Below, piece by piece: positions 49,596 through 57,590 of a stretch of DNA of 64,000 nt. The notes below the pieces were generated by a model. The model made no database searches, was not told the DNA's origin, and saw only the letters and a program-made list of their open reading frames with translations. The DNA lies in the NCBI RefSeq assembly GCF_007004735.1, contig NZ_ML660182.1, positions 676,130-740,129 on the forward strand, in the 5' to 3' direction. Each line of letters starts with the position of its first letter. The first letter of the stretch is position 1. A program made the translations under genes and the position numbers. This DNA is from Salinigranum halophilum. GTDB lineage: Archaea; Halobacteriota; Halobacteria; Halobacteriales; Haloferacaceae.

Positions 49596-49673
49596 ACCAC
49601 GAGACCACTCCACACACACCACCACGAGACCACCCCACACACACCACCACGAGACCACTCCACACACACCACC
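49596..49673. repeat. three 25-bp tandem repeats downstream of adkA
   Basis: Units begin at 49601, 49626 and 49651 with GAGACCACTCCACACACACC and end ACCAC; the middle unit has one C for T. The block lies in the adkA-pccB interval and is not part of a reading frame that looks coding. It may be a minisatellite from slippage or a set of protein-binding sites. Confidence 0.85.
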
Positions 49674-49675
49674 GT

Positions 49676-49697
49676 CCCTTTTTGCTCGAGCTTTTTC
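49676..49697 (+). terminator. T-rich terminator after adkA
   Basis: CCCTTTTTGCTCGAGCTTTTTC contains two T5 runs on the plus strand, the usual archaeal intrinsic terminator type, 170-190 bp after the adkA stop codon. The second run is also the left base of the large hairpin at 49691-49741. Confidence 0.5.
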
Positions 49698-49741
49698 TGG
49701 CGCGAGTGGTCGCTGCAGGCGACCCTCGCGCCCCGAAAAAG
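49691..49741 (+). promoter_or_regulatory. large hairpin A in the pccB leader
   Basis: The outer stem CTTTTTC (49691-49697) pairs with GAAAAAG (49735-49741), and the inner stem GGCGCGAG..GGTCGC (49699-49713) pairs with GCGACC..CTCGCGCC (49719-49732), leaving a T bulge and a short TGCAG-type loop. This is a nearly perfect 20-bp-plus stem. Its right arm is shared with hairpin B, so the two cannot form together. Confidence 0.6.
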
Positions 49742-49764
49742 GTCGGGGGGCAAGACCTTTTTCG
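49734..49764 (+). promoter_or_regulatory. hairpin B in the pccB leader, exclusive with hairpin A
   Basis: CGAAAAAGGTC (49734-49744) is a perfect 11-bp inverted repeat of GACCTTTTTCG (49754-49764) with a 9-nt G-rich loop. It ends 22 nt before the pccB ATG at 49786, and its T5 run would act as a terminator. Sharing 49735-49741 with hairpin A gives an arrangement like an attenuator or riboswitch. Confidence 0.6.
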
Positions 49765-49785
49765 CTCCCCGATGCAGGGTCCGTC

Positions 49786-51525
49786 ATGAGAGTCCGAATC
49801 GGGCAGGGCGCGACGGCGGACGAGGCCCACGCCATCGCCGCGGCGCTCGCGGAGCATCTCGGCGACCCCGTCGAGGTCGTCGTCGGAGACGAGGGAGTGG
49901 TTGCCAGCGCCGACCCGCCCGAGCGGGAGTACCCGCTGGAGGACGACCTCGGCCCCACCGACCGGGAACGACGCCTCCGCGAGGAGCTGGCAGACATCTA
50001 CGAGGGCGGCCCCGAGAAGTACCGCGAGCGCCTGAGCGAACAGGGCAAACTGTTCGTCCGTGACCGTCTGGACCTCTGGTTCGGCGACCTCGCCTTCGAG
50101 GACGGTCGGTTCGCCAACTTCGATTCGTGGCACCCAAACGCCCCCGACGTCGACGAGGCCGACCCGGACACCCGCCTCCCCGCCGACGGCCTCATCACCG
50201 GGGCAGCCGAGTTCGAGGGGCGAGACGTCCACTTCATGGCCAACGACTTCACCGTGAAGGCGGGGTCGATGGCCCGCCGCGGCGTCGAGAAGTTCCTCCG
50301 GATGCAACAGCGCGCGCTCAAGAGCGGGAAGCCGGTCCTGTACCTGATGGACTCCTCCGGGGGGCGCATCGACGAACAGACGGGGTTCTTCGCGAACAGA
50401 GAGGGCATCGGCAAGTACTACTACAACCACTCGATGCTCTCGGGGCGCGTGCCCCAGATCTGCGTGCTCTACGGGCCGTGTATCGCCGGGGCGGCCTACA
50501 CGCCCGTGTTCGCCGACTTCACGGTCATGGTCGAGGGGATGTCGGCGATGGCTATCGCCTCGCCGCGGATGGTCGAGATGGTGACCGGAGAAGAGATTTC
50601 GATGGACGACCTCGGCGGGCCAGCAGTCCACGCTCGCCACTCGGGGAGTGCGGACCTCGTCGCCCACGACGAGGAACACGCCCGGGAGCTCGTGGCTCAG
50701 CTCGTCACGTATCTGCCGGACCACGCCGGCGAGAAGCCGCCGACGTCGGCACCGAGGCCGCCGACCTACCCCACCGAGGGCATCGACGAACTCATCCCCG
50801 AGTCGCCGAACAGGCCCTACGACGTCCACGACCTCCTCGACCGGGTAGTCGACGCCGAGTCGGTCCTCGAACTCCGTCCCGACTACGGCTCGGAAATCGT
50901 CACGGCGTTCGCGCGCATCGACGGACGGCCCGTCGGCGTGGTCGCCAACCAGCCGACCCAGCGGTCGGGGGCAATCTTCCCGGACTCCGCCCGCAAGGCT
51001 GCGGAGTTCATCTGGACCTGCGACGCCTACGAGATTCCCCTCCTCTACCTCTGTGACACGCCGGGGTTCATGGCGGGGTCGGCCGTCGAGAAGGAGGGAA
51101 TCCTCGAACAGGGCAAGAAGTTCATCTACGCCACCTCGTCGGCGACCGTTCCGAAACAGACGGTCGTAGTGCGGAAGGCGTACGGCGCGGGCATCTACGC
51201 GATGGGTGGCCCGGCGTACGACCCCGAGAGTGTCATCGGACTCCCCTCTGGCGAGGTGGGTATCATGGGGCCCGAGGCGGCCATCAACGCCGTCTACCGG
51301 AACAAACTCGACGCCATCGAGGACGACGAGGAGCGCGCGGCACGCGAAGCCGAGTTGCGGGCGGAGTACCGCCGCGACATCGCCGTCCACCGGATGGCGA
51401 GCGAGGTGGTCGTCGACGACGTGGTCCCCCCGTCGGACCTCCGCGCGGAACTCGCCGCGCGCTTTGCCTTCTACGAGGACGTCGAGAAGTCGCTCCCGGA
51501 CAAGAAACACGGGACGGTCCTCTGA
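49786..51525 (+). CDS. pccB: acyl-CoA carboxylase beta subunit (propionyl-CoA carboxylase type)
   Basis: 579 residues. An N-terminal extension of about 60 residues (RIGQGATADEAHAIAAALAE...) is followed by the two-lobed carboxyltransferase: QGKLFVRDRLDLWFGD (about 86), MDSSGGRIDEQTGFF (about 188-202), GRVPQICVLYGPCIAGAAYTP (about 221-241), then VVANQPTQRSGAIFPDSARK (about 386-405), LYLCDTPGFMAGSAVEKEG and YGAGIYAMGGPAYDP. It transfers carboxyl from biotin to an acyl-CoA. The biotin carrier and alpha subunit are not in the window, so the substrate (propionyl- or acetyl-CoA) is open. The hairpin-rich leader before it may control expression. Confidence 0.92.
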   Translation: MRVRIGQGATADEAHAIAAALAEHLGDPVEVVVGDEGVVASADPPEREYPLEDDLGPTDRERRLREELADIYEGGPEKYRERLSEQGKLFVRDRLDLWFGDLAFEDGRFANFDSWHPNAPDVDEADPDTRLPADGLITGAAEFEGRDVHFMANDFTVKAGSMARRGVEKFLRMQQRALKSGKPVLYLMDSSGGRIDEQTGFFANREGIGKYYYNHSMLSGRVPQICVLYGPCIAGAAYTPVFADFTVMVEGMSAMAIASPRMVEMVTGEEISMDDLGGPAVHARHSGSADLVAHDEEHARELVAQLVTYLPDHAGEKPPTSAPRPPTYPTEGIDELIPESPNRPYDVHDLLDRVVDAESVLELRPDYGSEIVTAFARIDGRPVGVVANQPTQRSGAIFPDSARKAAEFIWTCDAYEIPLLYLCDTPGFMAGSAVEKEGILEQGKKFIYATSSATVPKQTVVVRKAYGAGIYAMGGPAYDPESVIGLPSGEVGIMGPEAAINAVYRNKLDAIEDDEERAAREAELRAEYRRDIAVHRMASEVVVDDVVPPSDLRAELAARFAFYEDVEKSLPDKKHGTVL

Positions 51526-51540
51526 TACCGGCCGTTCTCT

Positions 51541-51563
51541 CCGATTAATGGCATCGTAATCGG
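51541..51563. terminator. inverted repeat after pccB
   Basis: CCGATTA (51541-51547) and TAATCGG (51557-51563) form a 7-bp stem with a 9-nt loop, 16 bp after the pccB stop codon. It is a candidate terminator or processing hairpin. A second short repeat, TCCGAC...GTCGGA, occurs at about 51610-51630. Confidence 0.4.
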
Positions 51564-51643
51564 CGTTTAGCGTCCGGTTTCGATACCGTAAGTACCTGCT
51601 ACTGAAGTATCCGACACGCGTCGGGTCGGATAGACACCCCACG

Positions 51644-52006
51644 ATGTCGCGCACCCAGTTCCCCTCGGCGGACGCTCAAACGCAGTCAGAAACGGAGCGT
51701 TCGCGACTCAGGTCACCCGACACGTGGCTCTGGGCGTTCGTCGTCGTGGCACTGGTCCTCGACGTCGCGTTGACCTACTACGGACTCACCGTCGGTCTCC
51801 ACGAGAGCAATCCGGTCGCCCGAACCCTGTTCTCGATGTACGGCGTCGTCGAGTCGATGCTGTTGTTGAAAGGCGCCGTCATCGCGGTTGCGCTCGTCGC
51901 GTACGCCTGGCTTCCCGAACGGTACCGTCCCATCGTTCCGCTCGGCGTCGCGACTCCGTGGTTCGTCGCTGGCCTCATCAACGCGGGCCTCATCCTGCAG
52001 GTCTAG
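51644..52006 (+). CDS. DUF5658-like membrane protein
   Basis: 120 residues. The N-terminal 25 residues are polar (Ser/Thr/Gln). Three or four TM segments follow: TWLWAFVVVALVLDVALTYYGL (about 27-48), SMLLLKGAVIAVALVAYAW, and VATPWFVAGLINAGLILQV. LDVALTYYGLTVGLHESNPV is the DUF5658 pattern (Asp, then E-x-NP). The family function is unknown. Its stop (52004-52006) and the stop of the convergent maoC gene (52003-52005) overlap on the same four bases CTAG. Confidence 0.85.
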   Translation: MSRTQFPSADAQTQSETERSRLRSPDTWLWAFVVVALVLDVALTYYGLTVGLHESNPVARTLFSMYGVVESMLLLKGAVIAVALVAYAWLPERYRPIVPLGVATPWFVAGLINAGLILQV

Positions 52007-52461
52007 TCGCCGTCGGCCGCTCGCTTCAGCGAGAGGACCGTCCTGTCGAACGAACAGACGACCTCGTCGGACTGGTTGAACACCTCGACGTGCATGGTCA
52101 CGACGCCGCGCTCGCCGTCCGAGGTCTCCCGTTTCGTCTTCACCGTCGACACCGCCCGGAGCGTGTCGCCGTGGAACACCGGCTTCGGGTGTGAGACGTC
52201 GTCGTACGAGAGGTTCGCGACGATGGTTCCGTCCGTGGTTTCGGGAATCGTGAGACCGACCCCCAGGCTCATGGTGTAGAGGCCGTTGACGAGCCGTTCG
52301 CCGAACTGCGTCTCGGCCGCGAACTCGGCGTCGAGGTGAAGCGGCTGCTGGTTCATGGTCATGTCGCAGAACCGCTGGTTGTCCGCCTCGGAGACGGTTC
52401 GGCGCTTCTCGTGGTCGATGCGGTCGCCTTCGGAGAACTCCTCGTAGTAGCGGCCGACCAT
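52003..52461 (-). CDS. MaoC-like hydratase (hot-dog fold)
   Basis: 152 residues from the ATG at 52461. RYYEEFSEGDRIDHEKRRTV opens the MaoC domain; DNQRFCDMTMNQQPLHLDAE (about 27-46) holds the Asp-His hydratase pair; GLYTMSLGVGLTIPETTDG and VFHGDTLRAVSTVKTKRETS follow. MaoC proteins hydrate enoyl-CoA esters. In haloarchaea a MaoC-type mesaconyl-CoA hydratase and related genes occur with CitE-like lyases, as here (the CitE gene starts 87 bp away, divergent). The exact substrate is inferred only. Confidence 0.9.
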   Translation of the reverse strand: MVGRYYEEFSEGDRIDHEKRRTVSEADNQRFCDMTMNQQPLHLDAEFAAETQFGERLVNGLYTMSLGVGLTIPETTDGTIVANLSYDDVSHPKPVFHGDTLRAVSTVKTKRETSDGERGVVTMHVEVFNQSDEVVCSFDRTVLSLKRAADGD

Positions 52462-52547
52462 GGCCCGTCCACGCGCGAGGGGGACAAAAGCGCCCCGGCG
52501 GCCACGGCGAGGCCTACGCTTATTGTGACGTTCGCCCATCCACCCGT

Positions 52548-53420
52548 ATGTCCCGCCGAAGCGTCCTCTTTGCACCCGGCGACCGACCCGAACTCCTCCG
52601 GAAAGCCCCGCGCACGGAAGCCGACACCGTCGTCTTCGACCTCGAAGACGCCGTCGCACCGTCGCGGAGAGCCGAAGCCCGGACGGCAGTCCGCGAGGTG
52701 CTCTCTGACCCCGCGTTCGCCCCCGACTGTGAGGTGACCGTCCGCCTCGGCGAACTGACGGCGGACCTGGACGTACTCTTCGAGGACGGCGGCGACGGAG
52801 ACGGCGCTGTCAGCCGCCTCGATGCGCTCGTCGTCCCGAAAGTCGAGTCGGCCGCGGACGTGCGTCGAGTCGCGGACGCCGTTGCCGCTCGCGGGGCGTC
52901 CCTCCCACTCCTCGCACTGGTCGAGACCGCCGAGGGGGTGTTGAACGCTCCCGAAATCGCCCGCGTCGACCACGTCGACGCGCTCGTGTTCGGCGCGGAG
53001 GACTTCGCCGCCTCGGTGGGAGCGACGCGCACACTGGAGGGTGGTGAGGTCTCGTACGCCCGCCAGCGCGTCCTCGTCGCCGCTCGCGCCGCTGACGTCG
53101 ACGCGATCGACACCCTCCACACCGACTACGAGGACGACGAGGGACTCCGCGCCGATACGGCGACGACGGTCCAGTTGGGGTACGACGGGAAGCTCGCGAT
53201 TCACCCCGCACAGGTCGCGGTCATCAACGAGGCACTCACCCCGTCCGAGGCGCGAATCGAGTGGGCGCGGCGTGTGCTGACGGCGAAGGAGCGAGCAGAT
53301 GCCGAGGGACGCGGCGTGTTCAGTGTCGACGGCGAGATGATCGATGCACCCCTCGTCGCGCAGGCGGAGCGGGCGCTTGAGCGGGCGCGCGCGGCGGGAG
53401 TCGAAGGAAGCGGTGAGTGA
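52548..53420 (+). CDS. CitE-like lyase (HpcH/HpaI; malyl-CoA or methylmalyl-CoA lyase candidate)
   Basis: 290 residues. RSVLFAPGDRPELLRKAP (about 4-21), VVFDLEDAVAPSRRAEAR (about 28-45, Glu/Asp metal site), VVPKVESAADVRRVADA (about 97-113), LVETAEGVLNAPEIARVDHV (about 126-145), VFGAEDFAASVGA (about 151-163) and KLAIHPAQVAVINEAL (about 216-231). These are the signatures of magnesium-dependent CoA-ester lyases related to CitE. With MaoC next to it, β-methylmalyl-CoA or malyl-CoA cleavage is the most plausible reaction. Confidence 0.9.
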   Translation: MSRRSVLFAPGDRPELLRKAPRTEADTVVFDLEDAVAPSRRAEARTAVREVLSDPAFAPDCEVTVRLGELTADLDVLFEDGGDGDGAVSRLDALVVPKVESAADVRRVADAVAARGASLPLLALVETAEGVLNAPEIARVDHVDALVFGAEDFAASVGATRTLEGGEVSYARQRVLVAARAADVDAIDTLHTDYEDDEGLRADTATTVQLGYDGKLAIHPAQVAVINEALTPSEARIEWARRVLTAKERADAEGRGVFSVDGEMIDAPLVAQAERALERARAAGVEGSGE

Positions 53421-53528
53421 CGGAACCGCCAGACAGGAGCGCGCGGCCGTACACTTGAATCCCCTCTAGGGTTACTGTATGGTATATACTCCGTCACACT
53501 TATTCTCGCGCCCGGTGGTCGTTCCACT

Positions 53529-54785
53529 ATGTCGGACGAGGCGAACCCGTTCGAGAGTCTGCAGGAACAGATTGACGACGCCGCGGCCTTCCTTGACGTG
53601 CCCGGAGATGTGGTGACACGGCTCAAATCGCCCGAGCGCGTCCTCGAGGTCACACTCACCGTCGAGATGGACGACGGACGCCTCGAAGGTTTCCAGGCCT
53701 TCCGCTCGCAGTTCAACGGCGACCGCGGCCCGTACAAAGGCGGCATCCGCTATCACCCGAACGTCTCCCGCGACGAGGTGAAGGCGCTCTCGGGGTGGAT
53801 GGTGTACAAGTGCGCCGTCGTCGACATCCCTTACGGAGGCGGCAAGGGCGGGATTGTCATCGACCCCCGCGAGTACTCCGAGTCCGAACTGGAACGGGTG
53901 ACGAGGGCGTTCGCCAAGGAGCTTCGCCCGTTCATCGGACCGGACCGAGACATCCCTGCACCCGACGTCAACACCGGACAGCGGGAGATGAACTGGATCA
54001 AAGACACCTACGAGAAGCTCGAGAACACCACGGCACCGGGTGTCATCACGGGCAAGTCGCTCGACAACGGCGGGAGCGAGGGTCGTGTCGAGGCGACCGG
54101 CCGGTCGGTGATGCTCGCCGCGCGCGAGGCGTTCGCCTACCTCGATAGGGACCTCTCGGGTGCGACCGTCGCGGTCCAGGGGTACGGGAACGCTGGCTCC
54201 GTCGCCGCGAAACTCCTCGAAGACCAGGGCGCGAGCGTCGTCGCCGTCTCGGACTCCTCGGGTGCCGTGTTCCATCCGGAGGGGTTGGACGCCCGCGCGG
54301 TCAAGGAGTTCAAGCGTGAGACGGGTGCTGTCACCGGCTACGCGGACGCGGAGGAGGAGCTCTCGAACGAGGAACTGCTCACGATGGACGTCGACCTCCT
54401 CGTCCCCGCGGCGCTCGAGAACGCCATCGACGCCGAGATCGCCTCACACCTCGAGGCCGACGTCGTCGTCGAGGCCGCGAACGGCCCGATCACGCCCGAG
54501 GCGGACGACATCTTGGCCAGCAAGGACGTGATGGTGGTCCCGGACATCCTCGCAAACGCCGGCGGCGTCACCGTGAGCTACTTCGAGTGGGTCCAGAACC
54601 GACAGCGGTTCGCCTGGACCGAAGCGCGCGTCAACGACGAACTCGAACGGGTCATCGTCGACGCCTTCGACCGCCTCGTCGACGCCTTCGAGGAGAAGGA
54701 GCTTCCGAACTTCCGGACGGCCGCCTACGTGGTCGCGATCCAGCGGGTCGCCGACGCGTTCGGCGGTGCCGGAAGTTGGCCGTAA
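53529..54785 (+). CDS. gdhA: glutamate dehydrogenase
   Basis: 418 residues. [20 protein letters not shown] (about 66-85) contains the substrate-binding Lys; [19 protein letters not shown] (about 98-116) holds the catalytic Lys; the NAD(P) domain has [20 protein letters not shown] (about 216-235) and [17 protein letters not shown]. The acidic residue of VVAVSDSSG at the end of the second strand favours NAD over NADP, but I cannot be sure. It interconverts glutamate and 2-oxoglutarate plus ammonia. An A/T-rich patch (TATGGTATATAC, 53476-53487) about 45-50 nt upstream may be its promoter. Confidence 0.95.
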   Translation: MSDEANPFESLQEQIDDAAAFLDVPGDVVTRLKSPERVLEVTLTVEMDDGRLEGFQAFRSQFNGDRGPYKGGIRYHPNVSRDEVKALSGWMVYKCAVVDIPYGGGKGGIVIDPREYSESELERVTRAFAKELRPFIGPDRDIPAPDVNTGQREMNWIKDTYEKLENTTAPGVITGKSLDNGGSEGRVEATGRSVMLAAREAFAYLDRDLSGATVAVQGYGNAGSVAAKLLEDQGASVVAVSDSSGAVFHPEGLDARAVKEFKRETGAVTGYADAEEELSNEELLTMDVDLLVPAALENAIDAEIASHLEADVVVEAANGPITPEADDILASKDVMVVPDILANAGGVTVSYFEWVQNRQRFAWTEARVNDELERVIVDAFDRLVDAFEEKELPNFRTAAYVVAIQRVADAFGGAGSWP

Positions 54786-54943
54786 CTCGACGAGACCAAC
54801 CGGCCGCGCCCCTCCGAACCGCCGTCCCGTCTCTGCCCTGTTGTCCGCCGGGGGTCGGTACTGACGCCGACCCCCTCTGGCTGGTGTCGCACTCACCGAC
54901 GCACCCGTCGAAGCGGTGATGCGGTCGACGTCGTCGGTCGGAC

Positions 54944-56434
54944 TCAGTCCGGCGTCCCGCCGTACCCGAACTCACCGTAGTTCTGGTCGCCGTACTCGTC
55001 GTCTGCCGATGGGGTCGGGGTGGGAGTCGGAGTGGCTGTGGGCGTCGCCGTCGGTGTGGGGGTGGGTGTCGCCGTCGGTTCTGGGGTCGGTGTGGGGGTG
55101 GGTGTCGCCGTCGGTTCTGGGGTCGGTGTGGGGGTGGGCGTCGCCGTCGGTTCTGGGGTCGGTGTGGGGGTGGGTGTCGCCGTCGGTGTCGGGGTTGGCG
55201 TCGTCGTGGCCGAGAACTCGACCCAGTTGAGATTGAAACTGCCACCCGTGGTCTCTATCCGGAGGACCTGTTCCCCTTCGGCGGCGATTTCGACGCCGGA
55301 CAGCGTGATCGTCGTCCAGTTGTACCAGTCGCCGGTGTTCGGGACGTCCAGTGACCCGAGCGTCTCGCCAGCGAGTGTCACTCCGACCCGGCGGGCGTCC
55401 TCTGGCGTGGCGATACGGAACCGGACGTCGTACGTACCGGGGCTGACGTCGACCGTGTATTCGAGCCACTCACCGTCGCGGACCCACCCGATGCTGTATC
55501 CCTCGTCGTCGTCCTTGGACTGTTCGATGTCGACGGCTTCGGCACGGTACTCACCGCCGAGGTTGTCGACGGTCGTGTCGCTGTAAGCGACGCCCTCACC
55601 GCCCTCGTCGAAGTTCTCCGCCTCGATTCGACCGGGGATGGAACGCACGGTCCCGTAGTAGGGGCGCTGTTCAGTCGGCTCGGGCGTGGGTGTGGGCGTC
55701 GCCGTCGGTTCCGGGGTCGGTGTCGCTGTCGGCGTTGGCGTTGGTGTGGGCGTCGCCGTCGGTTCCGGAGTTGGTGTCGCTGTCGGCGTGGGCGTCGCCG
55801 TCGGTTCCGGGGTCGGTGTGGGAGTTGCCGCATCGGCTCCCTGCACGGTCAGCTCGTACCACCCGATGTCTTTGTTACTGTAGACGCGCACGTAGTACGG
55901 CCCCGTCGTCGGAACGGGGTCGAGTTCGATGTTCACCGACTGGCCGTTCCTGATCTTCGCCGAACCGATCCGGTTCCCGTCGGTGTCGTACAGTTCGAAC
56001 CGGGAGTTCCCCTTGTTCGAAGACGCCTCCAGCGTCAGCCGGAGTGCATCTCCCTCGTCGAGTTCGACCGCGTACCAGTCGTCGTCTCGACGGGTGAGCG
56101 TCCCCCAGACGGTCGTTCCGAGGCTGACGACGTCGGCGTTGGCCTCGGTGTCGTTCGGCTCCGACTCCTCTTGCACTTGGGTCGCTGCTGCCACCGACCC
56201 GAGGAGGACACCGGGGACGGGGAGCTGCTGACGGGTTAGCTGCGACCCCCCGTACCCGAAACTCACCGAACCCGCGCTCGGGTCGGGAAGTGTCGACGTC
56301 GAAGATTCGGTCGTACATCCGGCGAACGAGCCGAGAACCGCCGTCGTTCCGGCCGCTTTCAGGAACGTCCGACGATTCAACCGCCGGCTATGACGGTCTG
56401 ACTCGGCGTCTGTTCGTGACTGTTCGCGTGCCAT
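54944..56434 (-). CDS. Tat lipoprotein with PPC-like and CBM6-like domains and Pro-Thr linkers
   Basis: 496 residues. RRTFLKAAGTTAVLGSFAGC (about 24-43) is a Tat lipoprotein signal; SVSFGYGGSQ follows. Residues about 90-200 look like a pre-peptidase C-terminal (PPC) domain (ESEPNDTEANADVV, DDDWYAVELDEGDALRLTL). A Pro/Thr/Glu linker (about 202-255) precedes a CBM6-like carbohydrate-binding domain (about 260-408; GRIEAENFDEGGEGVAYSD and a typical GDWYNWTTITLSGV). A second linker with four 12-residue repeats (about 411-480) ends in YGDQNYGEFGYGGTPD. Probably a surface-bound, O-glycosylated polysaccharide-binding protein. Confidence 0.85.
   Translation of the reverse strand: MAREQSRTDAESDRHSRRLNRRTFLKAAGTTAVLGSFAGCTTESSTSTLPDPSAGSVSFGYGGSQLTRQQLPVPGVLLGSVAAATQVQEESEPNDTEANADVVSLGTTVWGTLTRRDDDWYAVELDEGDALRLTLEASSNKGNSRFELYDTDGNRIGSAKIRNGQSVNIELDPVPTTGPYYVRVYSNKDIGWYELTVQGADAATPTPTPEPTATPTPTATPTPEPTATPTPTPTPTATPTPEPTATPTPTPEPTEQRPYYGTVRSIPGRIEAENFDEGGEGVAYSDTTVDNLGGEYRAEAVDIEQSKDDDEGYSIGWVRDGEWLEYTVDVSPGTYDVRFRIATPEDARRVGVTLAGETLGSLDVPNTGDWYNWTTITLSGVEIAAEGEQVLRIETTGGSFNLNWVEFSATTTPTPTPTATPTPTPTPEPTATPTPTPTPEPTATPTPTPTPEPTATPTPTPTATPTATPTPTPTPSADDEYGDQNYGEFGYGGTPD
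55060..55215. repeat. 36-bp tandem repeats encoding a Pro-Thr linker
   Basis: A 36-bp unit recurs with starts near 55068, 55104, 55140 and 55176, essentially identical except at single bases, encoding the 12-residue PTPTPTPEPTAT pattern of the second linker of the CBM6-like lipoprotein. The array lies inside the gene. Confidence 0.85.
55680..55835. repeat. shorter Pro-Thr-Glu repeats in the first linker of the same gene
   Basis: Less regular units, spaced mainly at about 48 bp, containing GTCGCCGTCGGTTCCGG. They encode PTPTATPTPEPT-like sequence. Divergence between units suggests an older or slower array than that at 55060-55215. Confidence 0.7.
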
Positions 56435-56666
56435 TATCTGGATATCCGGAAGGTCAGATAAAAGCTAGCCGCCCAAAATTTCGATATTGATATCGATATA
56501 CTGTAATCTGAATTCTACTACAACTCACTTTGGAGGATTCTGACGCTATTCTGTGAATACTTATTTTGATTTTATTAAAGTAGAGATTAGAAGTGGCCGC
56601 CAGCTCGTGCCACGCTGTCGACGCCCTCCGAGGGATTCAAGCATCTGCCCCGTTCGGGATACACTG
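56435..56666. other. A/T-rich intergenic region between the CBM6-like lipoprotein and pyrB
   Basis: This 232-bp divergent region is strikingly A/T-rich. It contains the TATA-like GCTTTTATCTG (minus strand, about 56456-56465), 27 nt before the lipoprotein ATG, and a plus-strand TTTTATTAAAG (56570-56580), about 87-97 nt before pyrB. Palindromes CGATATTGATATCG (56482-56495) and TATCTG...CAGATA (56436-56461) sit between. pyrB probably has a 60-70 nt leader. Confidence 0.55.
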
Positions 56667-57590
56667 ATGCGCCACGACCACCTCATCTCCGCCGCGCAGT
56701 TGTCCCGGGACGACATCGAGGCGGTGTTGGACCGCGCCGCCGAGATCGATGCCGACCCGGCGGCCGTCCGCGAACGCCACGCCGGAACGGTGCTCGCACT
56801 CTGTTTCTTCGAGCCGAGCACGCGGACGAAGATGAGCTTCGACACGGCCATGAAGCGGCTCGGCGGGGAGACCATCGACATGGGTTCCGTCGAGTCCTCG
56901 TCGGTCAAGAAGGGCGAGACGCTCGCAGACACCGCCCGCGTCATCGAGGGCTACGCCGACGCCATCGTCCTCCGGCACCCCTCGGAGGGCTCGGCGAAGA
57001 TGGCGTCGGAGTTCGTCGACGTCCCACTCGTCAACGCGGGCGACGGCGCGGGCCAGCACCCGTCGCAGACGCTTCTGGACCTCTACACCATCCGCGAGAA
57101 CGCCGGCCTCGACGACATCACCGTCGGTATCATGGGTGACCTCAAGTACGGGCGGACGGTCCACTCGCTCTCGATGGCACTGACGAACTTCGACGTGCGC
57201 CAGCACTTCGTCTCGCCCGAGTCCCTGCGCCTCCCCCGGAGCGTCCGATACGACCTCCACGAGGCCGGGGCACAGGTCCGCGAGCACGAGGAACTCGCCG
57301 GCATCCTCCCCGAACTCGACGTTCTCTACGTCACCCGTATCCAGCGCGAGCGGTTCCCCGACGAGCGCGAATACCGTGAAGTCGCTGGCGAGTACCAGAT
57401 CGACCCCGACATCTTGGCGGAGGCGAAGGAGTCGCTGACGGTGATGCACCCCCTGCCGAGAGTCGACGAGATCGACCCCGCCGTCGACGAGACCCCACAC
57501 GCACAGTACTTCGAACAGGCACACAACGGCGTCCCCGTCCGGATGGCGCTGCTCGACACGCTCCTCAGCCAGGGAGGTCGCGACCGATGA
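56667..57590 (+). CDS. pyrB: aspartate carbamoyltransferase catalytic subunit
   Basis: 307 residues from the ATG at 56667. [21 protein letters not shown] (about 44-64) holds the STRT carbamoyl-phosphate site; [18 protein letters not shown] (about 127-144) and [16 protein letters not shown] (about 155-170), [10 protein letters not shown] and [11 protein letters not shown] (about 257-267) complete the family. It forms N-carbamoyl-aspartate in pyrimidine synthesis. The pyrI gene overlaps it by 4 bp (ATGA), so the two subunits are coupled. Confidence 0.97.
   Translation: MRHDHLISAAQLSRDDIEAVLDRAAEIDADPAAVRERHAGTVLALCFFEPSTRTKMSFDTAMKRLGGETIDMGSVESSSVKKGETLADTARVIEGYADAIVLRHPSEGSAKMASEFVDVPLVNAGDGAGQHPSQTLLDLYTIRENAGLDDITVGIMGDLKYGRTVHSLSMALTNFDVRQHFVSPESLRLPRSVRYDLHEAGAQVREHEELAGILPELDVLYVTRIQRERFPDEREYREVAGEYQIDPDILAEAKESLTVMHPLPRVDEIDPAVDETPHAQYFEQAHNGVPVRMALLDTLLSQGGRDR

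Noticed and set aside
49585-51654. A 689-codon minus-strand frame antisense to pccB
   Set aside because: Composition is Arg/Val/Asp-rich noise and it contains the simple repeat region; pccB on the other strand has complete family motifs.
55060-55835. Regular short repeats that might be taken for a CRISPR array
   Set aside because: The units are contiguous with no unique spacers, and are translated as Pro-Thr linkers of a surface protein.
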